Source: Thalassia testudinum
Taxonomy: Eukaryota; Streptophyta; Magnoliopsida; Alismatales; Hydrocharitaceae
DNA: 64,000 nucleotides
Direction of reading: 5' to 3'
NCBI GenBank assembly: GCA_037157565.1
Contig: JAZHRO010000013.1
Span: 119,860,001 to 119,924,000 of the forward strand
The notes below the pieces were generated by a model. The model made no database searches and was not told the origin of the DNA. It was given only the letters and a program-made list of their open reading frames with translations. Positions 43,811 to 55,690 of this stretch are shown here, in pieces (positions within the stretch are counted from its first letter, which is position 1; each line of letters begins with the position of its first letter). A program made the position numbers and the translations under genes.

Positions 43811-46800
43811 TCAACAATTTATAAGATTTTCTAATTATTGTTAATTCGTTAGTATTGTAGATTGGAGCATCTATTAGTGCCAAATATGCGTTTTCATGCC
43901 TAAGAAGCTTCATCAATGCTTCTGCTTGTGTGGCAATACATATAGTGTAAGAAAACTAATATTAGATGAAAAATTTACCATCCTGATTAATTCAGTTGAC
44001 AGTGGAAGCTACAAAGTCCAGTACATAGTGTGGAAGGAAGATCAACAAATGCAGAAGTGTAGACATGAAGAAGATTGATTTCACATGGCAAGGAAGCAGT
44101 CTTATGCTCTACAAAGTAAAAAATGTGTCCATTAAATATCAATACTATTCCAAGTTCTTAGGACTTCACCATCTTTCCAATAGTTTATGCGATGTGCAAA
44201 AGTTGACATTAATAATATCCTGCTGACACTTGTAAGAGTTGTTATTTCTGTGAGAGTAGCCTTATTTTCAAATGCAATCACCTTGCAGTGTAGCAATTGA
44301 AATGCTTACTCTACTTATTCAAAAGCTAGATGAGATATAGCTACAGGGGATTCAGGAGTTTGGTGGAGGGATTGAAAGATTGTCTATTGGAATATTGGAA
44401 ATAGATAGCAGGGGGAAGCTAACTTGAGGGGTTGAATTGGCTCCTGAAGAGATGGTTGCCTCAGCTTCTTGTAGCACAGTTTGCCAATCTTTCTGTATCC
44501 TTTCTTCTTTGGACTTGCTGAGATGTGCCTGAAGTGTCTACGCTTTTGACATGTCTGCAGGGTTGGCCTCATTCCCTAATCTTCTGTAGTACTGCAATAC
44601 TTTATAGGCTTCTCCCAGTCTGAAAGTGGTGGTGAAATATGTTGGATTAATGATCAGGAAAACATCTATCAACAGTTTACTAGTTGGCCTCTGATTTCAG
44701 CCAAGCTGTTGCATATTACTTTTTGGTCCATAATCCATTAAGATATGCAGGGTTTCATGCTACTTGACAAGCAAATACCTGTTGCCTTGCTTGTATCGAG
44801 ATGCAGGGCCTTGCTTAAAGTATGCGGTATCTTTTATTTATTTTTTAATAGCATTCAAAGGAAACATGATAAGCCTTTCCAGAAATCCAAGAGTCTTCTA
44901 AAGCCTTTCCTTATTTTTTCGTTGGTTTTTTGAAGTTCTATGTATTTCTTCCTAGATTTTATACTTGTGTGAAGTTAACTCGCAACTAAGCCTTATATTG
45001 AGATCATGGCATGATAATGGAGATTATATCATTCCCTTTTGTATGGCATTGGAGCAAGATTTAGGTACTTGTTGCCTCCCATGCTTTTCCAAGATCCCTT
45101 CTCATATTACCTGCATTACTATGTGTCTAATCTTTCTAACAACCATCAAGCTTCATTCTAATGGCTCATAATGTTTGTCAGATAGGTGGCTGATATGCGT
45201 TAGTCACATCAAGTTGCACTCTTGCCTTGTTTTCATCATTGTTGTGTTTTTACGTGCTTTTGTTCCTATGTATCTCACTGAGTGGGAGGGTGAGAAGTGT
45301 TTATGTAGCTTCTTATTTTCAAAACTCTATGCCTTATATACTAATAGATTGCTTTTACTAGGTTTCGTCGGGCCTTGTTATCTAGCTAATTATCATTCAT
45401 AACACTATGCTCTATTAGCCAGTAGAATGGTTTTCCTACTTGCTACCATCTCCCTTCAACACATACGTTTTACCGAGGGCCATCTCTTATCATTGTTTGG
45501 AATTGTCTCCTAATGATTCATAAAATTAGCATCCATCTACTTTTTCGTGTTAGGGCTGATGGTACTACACCTTTGGCTATGGATCAAGTTGATGGTATGT
45601 TGAGGAGTAGGATGAGGAGCTGCCATATAATTGAATGGCCATAAGAACTAGATCTTATGGGTGTAGGCTTTTGGCAAGGCCGTTGGTTACAAGCAATTCA
45701 ACATTCTCATTAATCAAGGAAAGAAAGTTAGCACTTGCGAATTAGCAAAAAGTAAAATTAAGAGAGGAATTTTACTTTTATACTTTTATTAGTAATGAAT
45801 TATTTTTTATCAAGTGAGCAGTCTCCTGTCATAACATTGTAGGAATTGAGTGAGGATTAGTGGTTGGTAAAGATGGTTGCTTTGTTAAGTTGGCAATTAG
45901 GTGAGAGGTTAATGTGGTGGAAAAGTAGAGCAGTCTGGGACTATGTAGAGATGGGGCCAAAGGAGGGGATTTCTGTGTGGGTGGATGAGGAGGTTGGAAT
46001 TGGGTGCAAATGACTATATGGAGTTTGATGATGAGGAGGATATTAATGGGATCTCATGATGACATGCCTTGTTTTGGATAGTGGCTTGGAATGGTGATTG
46101 CTTTTCTGAGTTGCTGGCTTTTTGTTTGACCCCCCAATTTGAAGATTTTAAGTTATCATGATAAGATTGTGTTGGTTACATGCTTTGATATTCTTGTTTT
46201 TGTGCTTATGCTATTTATTTATGCAATATGGTACTGGTGTGAACAATTGTGATTATTGTATCTTTTCAAGCAAGGATTCGTATTTCCATGTTCATGACAT
46301 GTTGTATTTTCAGATATTACATTTGAGATATGGTTTTGTGTAGTATGCTCATGAGAGAAATCTTATAGATGGCACATATAAGACTTCATCTTGCTTCAAC
46401 TAATATACAAAAATCATATATTGACAGGCACATTGACAACTGCATTAGGCAATTGTTCCTTTTTTGCACGAACAGGAATGGACCATGGATGTGCTGCAAA
46501 GATTTTATCTTCTCACCATTCGCTTTCTTGATGCTTCATCATAGAAGAGATCTCCTGAATATAAATTATATCACCTCGAATTGTGACATATCATGGTGGT
46601 GTTCTCCTTTGTTGCTCAAACCATTTCTTAGTGCCATAGTCGGAAGGTTGTCCCTATTTTTTCTACACTAAAAAGGAGTGCATTTTCCATGCCTCAACTA
46701 CAGCCTCAAATCTATCACCCAGAGATTATATGAAAAGTGTAGATGTTTTGTGTGTATCATGGCCAATATGGTGGTGAGTTTAAGTGCAAGAAGGATGGCA

Positions 46801-46889
46801 GCTAGGAAGTTACTTAATATTTCTATTTTTAGATGTATGAGTCCTATGGAATTGTGTTAGAAGAGGCTTGTTATGAGGCCTAGGAGGCA
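43811..46889. other. CACTA-1 interior without recognised gene
   Basis: AT-rich sequence with short ORFs only (largest about 100 codons at 46369-46671). None carries a motif I recognise. Some may be intron or flank of captured genes; I cannot tell from the sequence. Confidence 0.4.
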
Positions 46890-47180
46890 ATGGTGGATTT
46901 TAAAATTCATCTACTTCTTGCTCCTTTAATAAGGAGGGCCTTAAGGCTGAATATCATCTTTTCTTTACATGCCCCCTTTAAAGAAGGTTTGGGAGGAGAT
47001 TCACCTTAAGTAATTCTCTTGTGAACCCTCCAATGATTTCTAGGTCTCTTATCGCCATGGTTGACAAATGGCAGATATGGCACAGTTCAGGTCCAAGGTA
47101 GAAAAGGTTGGCCCTTTGGTAGTTCTTTATGCTATTTAATGTGAGTGGAATAGGATCATTTTTGTGGGTGTGGTCCTTAT
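46890..47180 (+). pseudogene. LINE fragment (zf-RVT and following region) inside CACTA-1
   Basis: Across frames I read a KAEYHLFFTCPL-like segment (about 46943-46978), the zinc-binding zf-RVT pattern, followed about 150 bases later by an LYAI..EWNRIIF-like segment (about 47125-47163), which corresponds to the LWAIWKERNRRIF motif of plant LINE ORF2 ends. It is heavily decayed. Confidence 0.5.
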
Positions 47181-48061
47181 CTGAATAATGTAATCTTTTG
47201 CACTTGCCACTTGGTCTGAACAAAACCCTTTAATTTACTAATAATGAATTTGAGGGTTATTGATCTCGAGTAACAATCCTTTTACCTTTCAAATGGAATT
47301 GATGGGAGCTACTAGATGGGTCTGTAAAATATATCATCTGCTTTTTTTGTGCATGCATCATCTGTTGTATGGTTCTTTTATTAACTTATTTATACATATG
47401 TAGATAGGATTGGCTAAGAGGGAAGAAATCACTAGAGCATATTCCTAGGCTTAATGGGTCAACCGGATGTACACCAACACCAACATCAAGGGTGAAGGAC
47501 AGTACAAGTTTGATAATATGAACTATCATTGTTCTCTTAAGAGAGGAATGTAAAACTTTTTTTTTTGTTTTCTCTTTCATGGAATCTCAAATGCTTGTTA
47601 GCTTTGTATTCCTAATGATCCAAACATTGGTATCTTTAAACTTAAGAATCATCTATTTGTAATTTTCTTTAATCAATTTCCCTTTCCAAAAAAATCTGTA
47701 ATCAATTTGTTTTCATGAGCTAGATCATCGTAGTTTAGTAATGCTAATTGTTTTTATTTAGCATGAGCTTATTCTTGGATTGCTAACCTATGCAGTACAG
47801 ATTTTGGTTTCAAATTTGCAAATAGAAATTTCACTTTTTTGCTTTCCTGATCTTTGTTTACAACACACCTTCAATAGAGAGCACATAAAACTTATTTTAT
47901 TGGCAATAGTCTAGTCATGCAAGAACGAATACTAGCATATGAGTAAATAGTTTTACAAAGTTTCATGTGTGGAGTAGGTGGAGATGTGCATATTACTTCT
48001 TGATAAGGTTTGAATGGCTGCTTCTTTTCTGAGTCTTCATTGGCTCAACTTTTATGCACAG
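47181..48061. other. CACTA-1 interior, nothing recognised
   Basis: AT-rich sequence with no coding signal. Its right edge TTTTATGCACAG is a plausible splice acceptor for the IQD exon that follows. Confidence 0.4.
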
Positions 48062-48245
48062 GAAAGGAGAGCATATAGTGTTATGGGGCATTATAAGGTT
48101 GCAGGATCTCTATCGTGGACACCTAGTAATAAGACAGGCTGTGGCTATTGTCACCGTACGCTGTATTTAAGGACTTGTTCAGTTGTAGGCTATTGTTCGT
48201 GGTTGCAAAGTGAGAAAATCTGATGTTGGTTGGAGGTGCATATTA
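48062..48245 (+). pseudogene. Captured IQD (IQ67-domain) gene fragment
   Basis: After an acceptor-like ACAG the sequence reads ERRAYSV, then with one frameshift WGIIRLQDLYRGHLVIRQAV, then a stop, GLVQL, a second stop and AIVRGCKVRKSDVGW. This is the IQ67 core of plant IQD proteins (pattern ARRAFRALKGIIRLQALIRGHLVRRQAV followed by a second IQ-like VRG..VR repeat). IQD proteins bind calmodulin at microtubules, nucleus or membrane. Two stops and a frameshift kill it. It is one exon only, unrelated to the kinase fragment 4 kb away, so CACTA-1 captured at least twice. Confidence 0.8.
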
Positions 48246-50479
48246 GATTCTCCAGAGCTAAGGTAGGCTTATTGCTTTTTCTGTCAAATAGTGGCATTTT
48301 GAATTTGTTTTAACTACACTCGTTTTCTTGCTGAATTTACTAAATATATTTAGTTTGGGTTTGCTTTTTCAAGTATCTACAATTTTAATTTGGAAATTCT
48401 TTTATGTATGTGGTTCACATGATAAAAAATGCATGTTCCATCTCTACTTAATAATCATGGGGCCTTCCAAGTTAATATCCATTGGTTTTGTTTTGATATG
48501 TTACTCTTAAATAGAATCAAAATAACATGTATCTGATGGTTAGACTTAACCTAAAAGCTACTTGATGATTCATTTATGAATTACACTGAAGAAGATGACA
48601 TGTTAGCATGTATATTAAGGAATAGCTCCACATTCAACAAACCCTTGGATTTAGTTTGTGCCTAATAGTGGACCTACCAACTCAATACAAGTTTGTTTGT
48701 CTAGGATGCGCATAATGTTCAGTATGTTGTGATAGATAATTACATGTAGGAAGTCATGATGGTGTTGGTTGTATGTTGGCTGATAGAGTAGGCAACCTAT
48801 ATGTCATTTAGCAACTCTAAAATAGTACTCTTGCAAATGATTATGTAGGAAGAGCTCCATGTACCATGGTTACTTTATCCACTGACATTTTCTAGTATTA
48901 TGTCATTTTTGCCTATTACAAGTTTGGATGTCAAAACCCTCATTTCATTACTTTTCATGGATTATTATTTTATTATTCAAATACACAATGTGGCCATGTC
49001 ATTTATTGATCCCTTTACTGTGTAACTTTAGCTTATTACAAATATTGTACTTGCTAAAATTCAAGGGAACTAGAGATATATAAGAATATGTTTCTTGAAA
49101 GTTGAAAGTCAGATTGTTGAAGAAAAAAGTTGTTCATTGAATCAATATTTTCTTTTCATGGTTCTATAAAGATGCTTTTTACAGATGTAATTAAAGGAAT
49201 GAAGAAAAGTTTCTCTTTTTGTAAATTAGTTTAAATTAAAAGTTTAGTTTGCTACACCATCATCAGTTGGTAAATAGAAAACGATGAAGGACCACTTATC
49301 TGTGCTCATAAGAAGGCACATAAATTGTGGGAAATTCTCAGAGAGGATTTATTTTGGGTAGAAGTCATGCAGTTATTTTGGTTAACTTTTTCACCTATTG
49401 TACTCCTTTCTCATGTTGAAGTGTTGTTGTTGAAGTGTTGAATTTTGCTGCTTGATGCTGTAAGAGACTCTTCCTAACCTGTTATGATGATTTTGGAGCT
49501 ATAAATGAATAGGTTTTTTAACATTCTATGATGACAAAATAATCTTGGCTGTAGAGGAATTTAAAGGTGATCAGGAGCAGATGATGAATGATTGAATGAG
49601 CTTAAAAGTTGCTACTGTTATCAATCTAATTGGTGTTGCTACTGTTGTTAATCTAGTTGTTGCTGTAGCTGGCACGAAGATAGAGTATCTAATTTGATTG
49701 ACATATGGAGGTTTTGATTCTTACTGACAATCTAATTGCTGCTACTACTATCAATCTGATTGTTGCAGTTGCATATCTGATTTGATTAACATATGTAGGT
49801 TTTGATTCTTACTGAGTGGCTTTTCTTAGTTGCAAATCAATTTGATCACCTAAGATCTATTAATTTATTTTCATGAAGAAGTGAGTAAATCTGCTCCTTG
49901 AAGGATTTACTAACTGAATGTAATAGCTCATTTATTTCCTAGTCCTTTTGGAAAAAAATTATCTTCCAACCAGGTACATTGAATTTAAGTCAAGCATACT
50001 TTGTAATAACTCATTCTGAACTAACCATGGGTTGCTTTCTCATTTGTAGCTAGATGTTACAATAACCATGGTGGATTGGAGTTGCTGAAAATTTTAGCAA
50101 ATATTTATTGCTATTAGGAGTTGAGCTGTTGCTGTTGGGTTGAATAATGGATGCTGGAGCTACTACTGTTGATATTTTGAAGAAGGATAAATTTGTGGAT
50201 GATTCTAGTTGAGTTGAATATTGATGAAGTGCTTCATGTTTTAGTCAGATAAGCTAGAATTGATCTTTAATGTATTTTAATTTTTTTATAATTTTCCTTT
50301 CTTTTTTCTTGTATTACCTTTAAGAGGGGAAAATGTACTTTCTTAATATGGGAAGTCAATAAAAAGGAATTTTATTGTACATTATTATTTGAGGATCAAT
50401 AAATTTGTGGTTACTTGGGTTCTTATGTTTTGAGTTTGATAAAAAAATTTATTTCTTAGTAAAAATTAAAATTAAGTCG
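48246..50479. other. CACTA-1 interior, right part, with a local duplication
   Basis: No gene is recognised. At about 49600-49815 units built from TGCTACTGTTATCAATCTAA and a TTTGATTGACATATGGAGGT segment (49692 and again, slightly changed, at about 49778) form a direct repeat of roughly 86 bases. Confidence 0.5.
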
Positions 50480-51026
50480 TATATATAGGCATCATTAAAG
50501 TGAATTAATAGTGGCAATTAAATGACAAAAGAAAGTGCTATTTAAGTATATAATTAGTGACGATTTAGTGGTATAAGAAAATGTCATTAAAGCAAATCAA
50601 TAATGACGATTTAGAGATACAAATAACTATTACTAAATACTATCAATAGAGAATTAAATGGCAAAAAATAGTGTCACTGAAGTAAATAAATAGTGGTAAT
50701 TTAGTGACAAAAAAAAATCATTAAATGATGGATATAGCGATACCAATAGTGTCAGTTAAATTATCATTAATATAAATCAATGGTGGAGAAATAGTGACAT
50801 AAATTATCATTGTAGAAAATCATTAACATTATTTGCGGCAATTAAAGTGTCACTAATATCATTGATTTAGTGGTGATTGTACAATTGCCGCTAACCTTTT
50901 AGTGATGCCAACGAAGGCAGCAATTAAGTGACAATTATTTTAAGTATTGTTAATTACTTATAATGGCAAATAAAAGGCCTATAGTGGCAAATATTAAATG
51001 TTGCTAAAGGTTATTTTGTTCTAGTA
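50480..51026 (-). repeat. Right terminal and subterminal repeats of CACTA-1
   Basis: Dense TAGTGRCAATTWAGTG-type units continue to the terminus. Many are inverted relative to each other (TTAGTGACA against TGTCACTAA). They match the left subterminal vocabulary. Confidence 0.75.
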
Positions 51027-51530
51027 TCTTGTGCTGCATTTGAAGAAGAAAGGCCTTGAAGGAAGCTTAGGCGCCCTTATTGCCTTCTATGAGGCTCTGT
51101 GTTGTGAAAGATAAATCGTCTGAGGCTTAAGGTTGCTTCTACTGATACTGTTGGATTATTTAAGTACCTAAGTTGGTTAATTGAGAATATTCTTGAATGA
51201 TTTAAATGCTTGAGGTATATGCTCAATTAAGATGAATAATTGGTGATTCAAATTACCATTATTTTATCTTTCTATTTCTTTTTATTCCATGATCTTTTGA
51301 GATACCTTGATCTATATTTTGAATGCTAATCTAACAAGTTTCATTCATTGTATGTCTATTATTGTACTCAATTTATTATGCTGATTTATTTTGAATGAAG
51401 ATTAATACATGAATTTCATATTTGTTCCCTACGAACAACTTCGGACTCCAATTTGATTCTGAGTTTTATAAATTTAAATGTTGAGTGATCATGTCCTATA
51501 CTACAATGTATATCTTAAACAACGACGATT

Positions 51531-52517
51531 TTGCGCAAACACATACTATCTAAGGGCAACAGGATTACAACCTCCATTACTATAGTTGGGAAAGCGAAGA
51601 ACTACCCCAATTTTACGAGTCGATTAGCCACGATTGTTAAGACAACTGTGCTACTTTCCTGCTTCAATTGGAGGAGGGTTGCCAAGGAATTGAAGGCATC
51701 CATTATTCGGGAGTTGCTGGTATTATTGTGAAATTCATTTCTTCACATTTATAATAATTATAATTGATTTATATATTATTGAATATAGGGCACTTTTGAT
51801 TAGGGTGATAATTCCAATGCACCCAAGCTATCCTGCAGCATTCAAGCAAGATACATCGTGGATGGAGAGAGGAGATAAAGAGTATGGTATGAAATTATTT
51901 CAAATTCTATATTTATTTAATTATTTACATATAATAAAAATTTCTAAAAAAATTTTGCAAAATTATTTTAGTTTTTTAACAAGTCGTATGAGGAGGCACC
52001 GAGAAACGTGCCTCTTACGATTGTGCCTCCCATTTGGAGGGAGTGTTGCGAGCACTAGAGGGATCCAACAGTAGAGGTAAATAAATAGTTTCGAATTTTA
52101 TTTTTATATTTAGTTTATAACAAATAATTACATAATCTTTTTGTAATAAAATTTATATTTCTTACATGAGCAAATCAGGAAGAATAAAGCCAACATGGCT
52201 TGAGCTCCTGCTCAAACCCACTACTTGGGTCAAATTAGTATTGACTCATTACAGGATAGATACGTAAGTTTATTAATTTAGTATTTGAAATAAAATTAAA
52301 ATAATTTTGTTAAATTAAAATAAGATGAAAATATTACTTCATTTTCATGTGGAGGCGCACGAGGGTACTTAGTTAGACCAAGTGGGAGTCTATGAGCAGA
52401 CTCATAGTAAAGAAACACTCAACGGCTTACTTGCATGGATACATCTAACATACTAGGAGACACATGTAAGTAAATAAAAGTTAGTTACATTAATTTCAAT
52501 TATATAAAAACTAATTG

Positions 52518-52581
<64 letters not shown>

Positions 52582-52760
52582 CAGGGTCGTATGATGGATT
52601 TGATCCATCCTCTTAAAGTCGCGAACAAGACCTTCGAGAATGTTCCGCAGACCCCTCTCACACCAGAGGAGGCCTTCAGGACTGAAATGCCTCCAGAGCA
52701 CGGAGGCTTTGTCCGTAGAGCTGGGAGGAGTGCGACGATCTCTTCCTGGTATGGTAGAAA
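51531..52760 (+). pseudogene. CACTA-2 second gene, Transposase_24-like, decayed
   Basis: PNFTSRLATIVKTTVLLSCF then NWRRVAKELKASII (51600-51715) is the start pattern of the plant En/Spm Transposase_24 region. Later, in shifting frames, come VPPIWRECCEH (about 52020), a QEE-NKANMA-APAQTHY segment (about 52178-52230) matching the S-x-KNKANR-x-HTTGS motif, and VYEQTHSKETLNG (about 52391), which corresponds to the F-x-x-TH-x-KKDG motif. The region after 52590 is hydrophilic. Introns, a microsatellite and several stops intervene. The family is thought to support CACTA transposition. Confidence 0.68.
52520..52578. repeat. (AT)n microsatellite
   Basis: An uninterrupted AT dinucleotide run of about 58 bases lies in an apparent intron of the CACTA-2 second gene. 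Confidence 0.95.
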
Positions 52761-53286
52761 ATGATCCTCCTCATCCGCCCATGACGATAGTCTACACACC
52801 AAGGTTCAGACCTTACAGCATCGAGATGTGGAGTGGGAGAAAAGGTTGGAGGTCACAACCCAACTATAGGCTGCCACTCGTAGGATGGAGCACTAGGTAG
52901 AGTTGTTAGAGCAGCATAACAAGCAGTAGGAGGTCTTGTCTTATCTCCAAGGGGGGTGTCGGTGGACCTGATCATTCGTCGTTCCACATTATGAGGTGTG
53001 GCGACGACGACGATGATGGTTCTGAGGCTGGTGGCATAGGTGTCCCAACATAGTATATATATATGTATTTATATTCTTCGTATCTTTATTATTGTTGTAA
53101 TATTCGAACCTCATATATATTACTTTCATTTTATAATTGCTTTCTATTAAATGTCTTCAATAATTTACGTTATTTTCGTGCATTTCTGATTTGTTATATG
53201 AATTGCATTAAAAAAAAAGTAAAGCATTATTAGCGACGGTTATTGAAAGAACGATCTTCGTTTTCGATAAAATTTGTAACATAAAA

Positions 53287-55315
53287 TGTTGTGTCGTTGT
53301 AGTATGTTGTGTGATAGAAAATCACTTTTAAAAACATTTTAATTCTCAGAGTCTAACTACGAAAATAGTTAGGTCGTCTCCACAGGGAGGAATTAGCCTA
53401 TTGCACTAGTGAGTGGTCTCAATTATTCGGGAAACTTAATAGGTGTGCATGCTAATTCATTCAATTCTTTTTCAACATAAATCATTATTTATGTAATTAA
53501 TCAAGAATATAGGTGCGTACATACAAAATCATCATCATGAAAATATGTCAATCATGATCTCGGTATTGACAAACATCGTCAATCTTAATCAAAATAGAAC
53601 TTGTTCCCCTTAACCGATACCCCTTACGCTATCATTCTTTTGAGATAAATGCAACTATACGTAATTTGAATAAATCAGAGGGATATCCATGTAAATTTAC
53701 TGTAATATATTAAATAGATAAATAAATGAATAGTAGAAGCTGCAATGGCATACGGTTTAAATAGAAATTGGAGGAAGAACAAATGATTCTTCCTCTCTCC
53801 TCTTCACGCACGGGAAGGAGCACCGGTGGGCGTACTACATGTGGTGGAGGTCGGCTAGCTCCTCGCCGTTGCGTTGGTGGTGTTGGCGGAGGTGGAGGCG
53901 GCTGGAGTCGATTGGTCGATGGAGGAGAATGCTGGAGTGGCTTCCGCACATGTGCGCGTGGATGGCGGGAAGAGCCGCCGTGGTCGTGGGTGTCCTCGTG
54001 GCGTTGAGGCGAGCGTGGGGAAGTCAACGGCACGGAGAACGGCATCCGGATGAGGTGGCTACGTGGGGATGTTTGACGCTGGTGATGGGTTCTTTCGTTT
54101 GGAGTTGTAGGTGGCGGTGGAAGGAAGAAGAAGAAGAAGCCGGGGGCACCCACGCGGGCTGGAGCGCGAGCTTCGGCCATGCACGCACACGGGCTGGTGC
54201 GCGGGCATGCCCTTGCTGCTGGTGCGCGTGGAGCAACGCAGGCGCGTTGCTGCAGGTGCATGAGGGGTCTGCGTGCATCGGGGAAGTCGAGCGTGCTGCT
54301 GCTGCGGTTGCACGCGAGGTGAGTAGCGCCTGTGGGTGCGTGCGGTGCGGATGGAGGTACTGCTACAACGACAGGAGCGAGCGGAAGTGCTGGCCTCACG
54401 TTGGTGGGCACACACGTGATGGCGCTGCGTGCGCGAGGGGAGGCCGGCTGTGAGGCTGTGGCTGCACGCGGTTGTGGCTGCGCGTGGTGAGGGGGTGTGC
54501 ACGCGGCTGGTTGCAGTCGGTGAGGGGGTCACAGTATGCGCAGCTAGTTGCGGTGCATGCTCTCTTCACGGTGGAGAGGGGGGAAGCGGATGGTGATGAT
54601 CACAGTAAGGATGGTGGCGCTCGTGCTGTCACCACGAGAGCTTGCGGTGGTGCAGAGGAGGGAGGCAGTGCACTAAAAGATCATGGTGCAAGCTTCGGCC
54701 ACGGTGTTGGCTCTGTTTCACGGTGGTCGAGAGGGAGGTGATCCCCTCGCCGAGAGAGGGGAGAAGATTCATTATCCCATGCGACTTTTAACTCCCCCCT
54801 TCCGTTCTCTTTCACCGGTGCAATTCAAGGGATTTTAAATCCCTTACTAAAATTGGCCGCCATTAGACGTTCGGAGATTTGGGTGGCTGATTTATTGAGG
54901 CTGGCAAGAGCCAGGAGATCCCCATGGGGGGGAAGATCTTTTCAAAAGACCTTGCTTTCTTCGCAAATTTGTTCCTCCTCCTCTCCCATTTTCCCGATTA
55001 CTGTTAACTCTTAAAATAGCTTGATGGAGTGGATAAGGTGGAGGAGATGGAGAGGGTGCACTGTGTGCATGACCTGTATGAGAGAGTGGCACGTTGAAAT
55101 GCAATATAACATAAGTTATTCCTACAATAATGAAATATAAAATAATTATTTATATACATAATAAGTTATAGAATGCAATAGAATATATGTAAACTTAAGT
55201 AATGATGCATGCAATCATTCTATGACCTAATGTAGTTATTAACAAACATAAAATGTAAGAATAAAGTTAACTTAGGTGTAATAATAATCCATTAAAATGG
55301 ACTCATTAGTTATCA
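53287..55315 (-). mobile_element. LTR-F inside the right arm of CACTA-2
   Basis: On the minus strand it starts TGATAACTAATGAGTCCATT at 55315 and ends CGACACAACA at 53287, with CCTCCCTGTGGAGACGACC near 53380. The central part (53780-54740) is GC-rich with long spurious ORFs on both strands, as in LTR-D. The host on both sides has CGACGGTTATTG/AAACCGTC subterminal repeats of CACTA-2. Flanking 5-mers TAAAA and ATAAC do not match, so the edges may be off by a few bases. Confidence 0.65.
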
Positions 55316-55687
55316 ATAACAACCATTGTGTAATATGGTTAAACCGTCACCATAGGCCCTTTTGGCCCCTTAACAATTAACGTGAGGTCTCACTTGTCAT
55401 TTGGCAACAGTTATTAAACCGTCCCTAAAAGTACAAAATTTTTTTATGCATAAATTGGATTCCTGCCAAGAAAATTGGCAACAGTTTAATTAATAGTCGT
55501 TAGTAATTTATTTTAGGGACGGTTTTAAAGCCATCGTCAAATCCCACTTCCATGTTCTCCCGCGTGCACTCAGAAGGCAACGATAAGGGATTGTAACCAT
55601 CATCAAAATAAAACAGCGATGTGATATACTATAACATTCGTTGGCGAAGGTTTAGAACCGTCGCAAAACCCACGTACTGTTGTAATG
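55316..55687 (-). repeat. Right subterminal region and terminus of CACTA-2
   Basis: Repeated motifs are GGTTAAACCGTCACC, TTAAACCGTCCC, TTGGCAACAGTTTAATTAAT, GGGACGGTTTTAAAGCC and GAACCGTCGCAAAACC. The terminus is at 55687, followed by GAA. The matching left duplication is not in the window. Confidence 0.7.
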
Positions 55688-55690
55688 GAA

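Larger units (their letters stand above)
40760..51026. mobile_element. CACTA-1: non-autonomous CACTA transposon with captured gene fragments
   Basis: The left end reads CACTACAAAAAAAAATGGTA and the right end, reversed, TACTAGAACAAAATAACC, an imperfect inverted pair with one change in the terminal CACTA. TCT flanks both ends (40757-40759 and 51027-51029), the 3-base duplication expected for CACTA elements. LTR-A3 sequence resumes on the right. Both ends have dense subterminal repeats of TAGTGRCAAW type. No transposase is recognisable inside. Instead there are pieces of a calcium-dependent protein kinase gene, an IQD gene and a LINE. Confidence 0.88.
38589..51521 (+). mobile_element. LTR-A3, LTR of the A family (carries CACTA-1)
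   Basis: It starts TGATGATAATGTTATCATGA, like A1 and A2, and ends CTACAATGTATATCTTAAACA at 51521. Without CACTA-1 it is about 2.66 kb, the length of A1. The GTCCCACATTGTAAATGGAT block (around 40400) and GGGTCGGGTCCC block match A1. After CACTA-1 the CCCTACGAACAACTTCGGAC string and end block follow. Flanks CATAC and ACGAC do not form a clean duplication, so a solo LTR is likely but not proven. Confidence 0.78.
27225..55687 (+). mobile_element. CACTA-2: En/Spm-type DNA transposon, left end outside window, heavily interrupted
   Basis: Remnants of the two classical CACTA genes occur in order and in the same orientation: a TNP2-type transposase with DUF4218/DUF4216 features (27241-28260) and a Transposase_24-type gene (51531-52760). 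The right terminus reads TGTTGTAATG at 55687, i.e. CATTACAACAGTACG on the other strand, one base from a CACTACAA start. The nearby AACCGTCGCAAAACC and ACCGTCCC strings are typical subterminal repeats. Elements 2 and 3, LTR-A3 and LTR-F inserted into it. The left end is not in the window; Element 2 lies between. Confidence 0.75.

Noticed and set aside
53710..54532. Overlapping long ORFs on both strands (up to 233 codons)
   Set aside because: GC-rich centre of LTR-F. Frames on both strands are open simply because stops are rare at this base composition; no recognisable domain.
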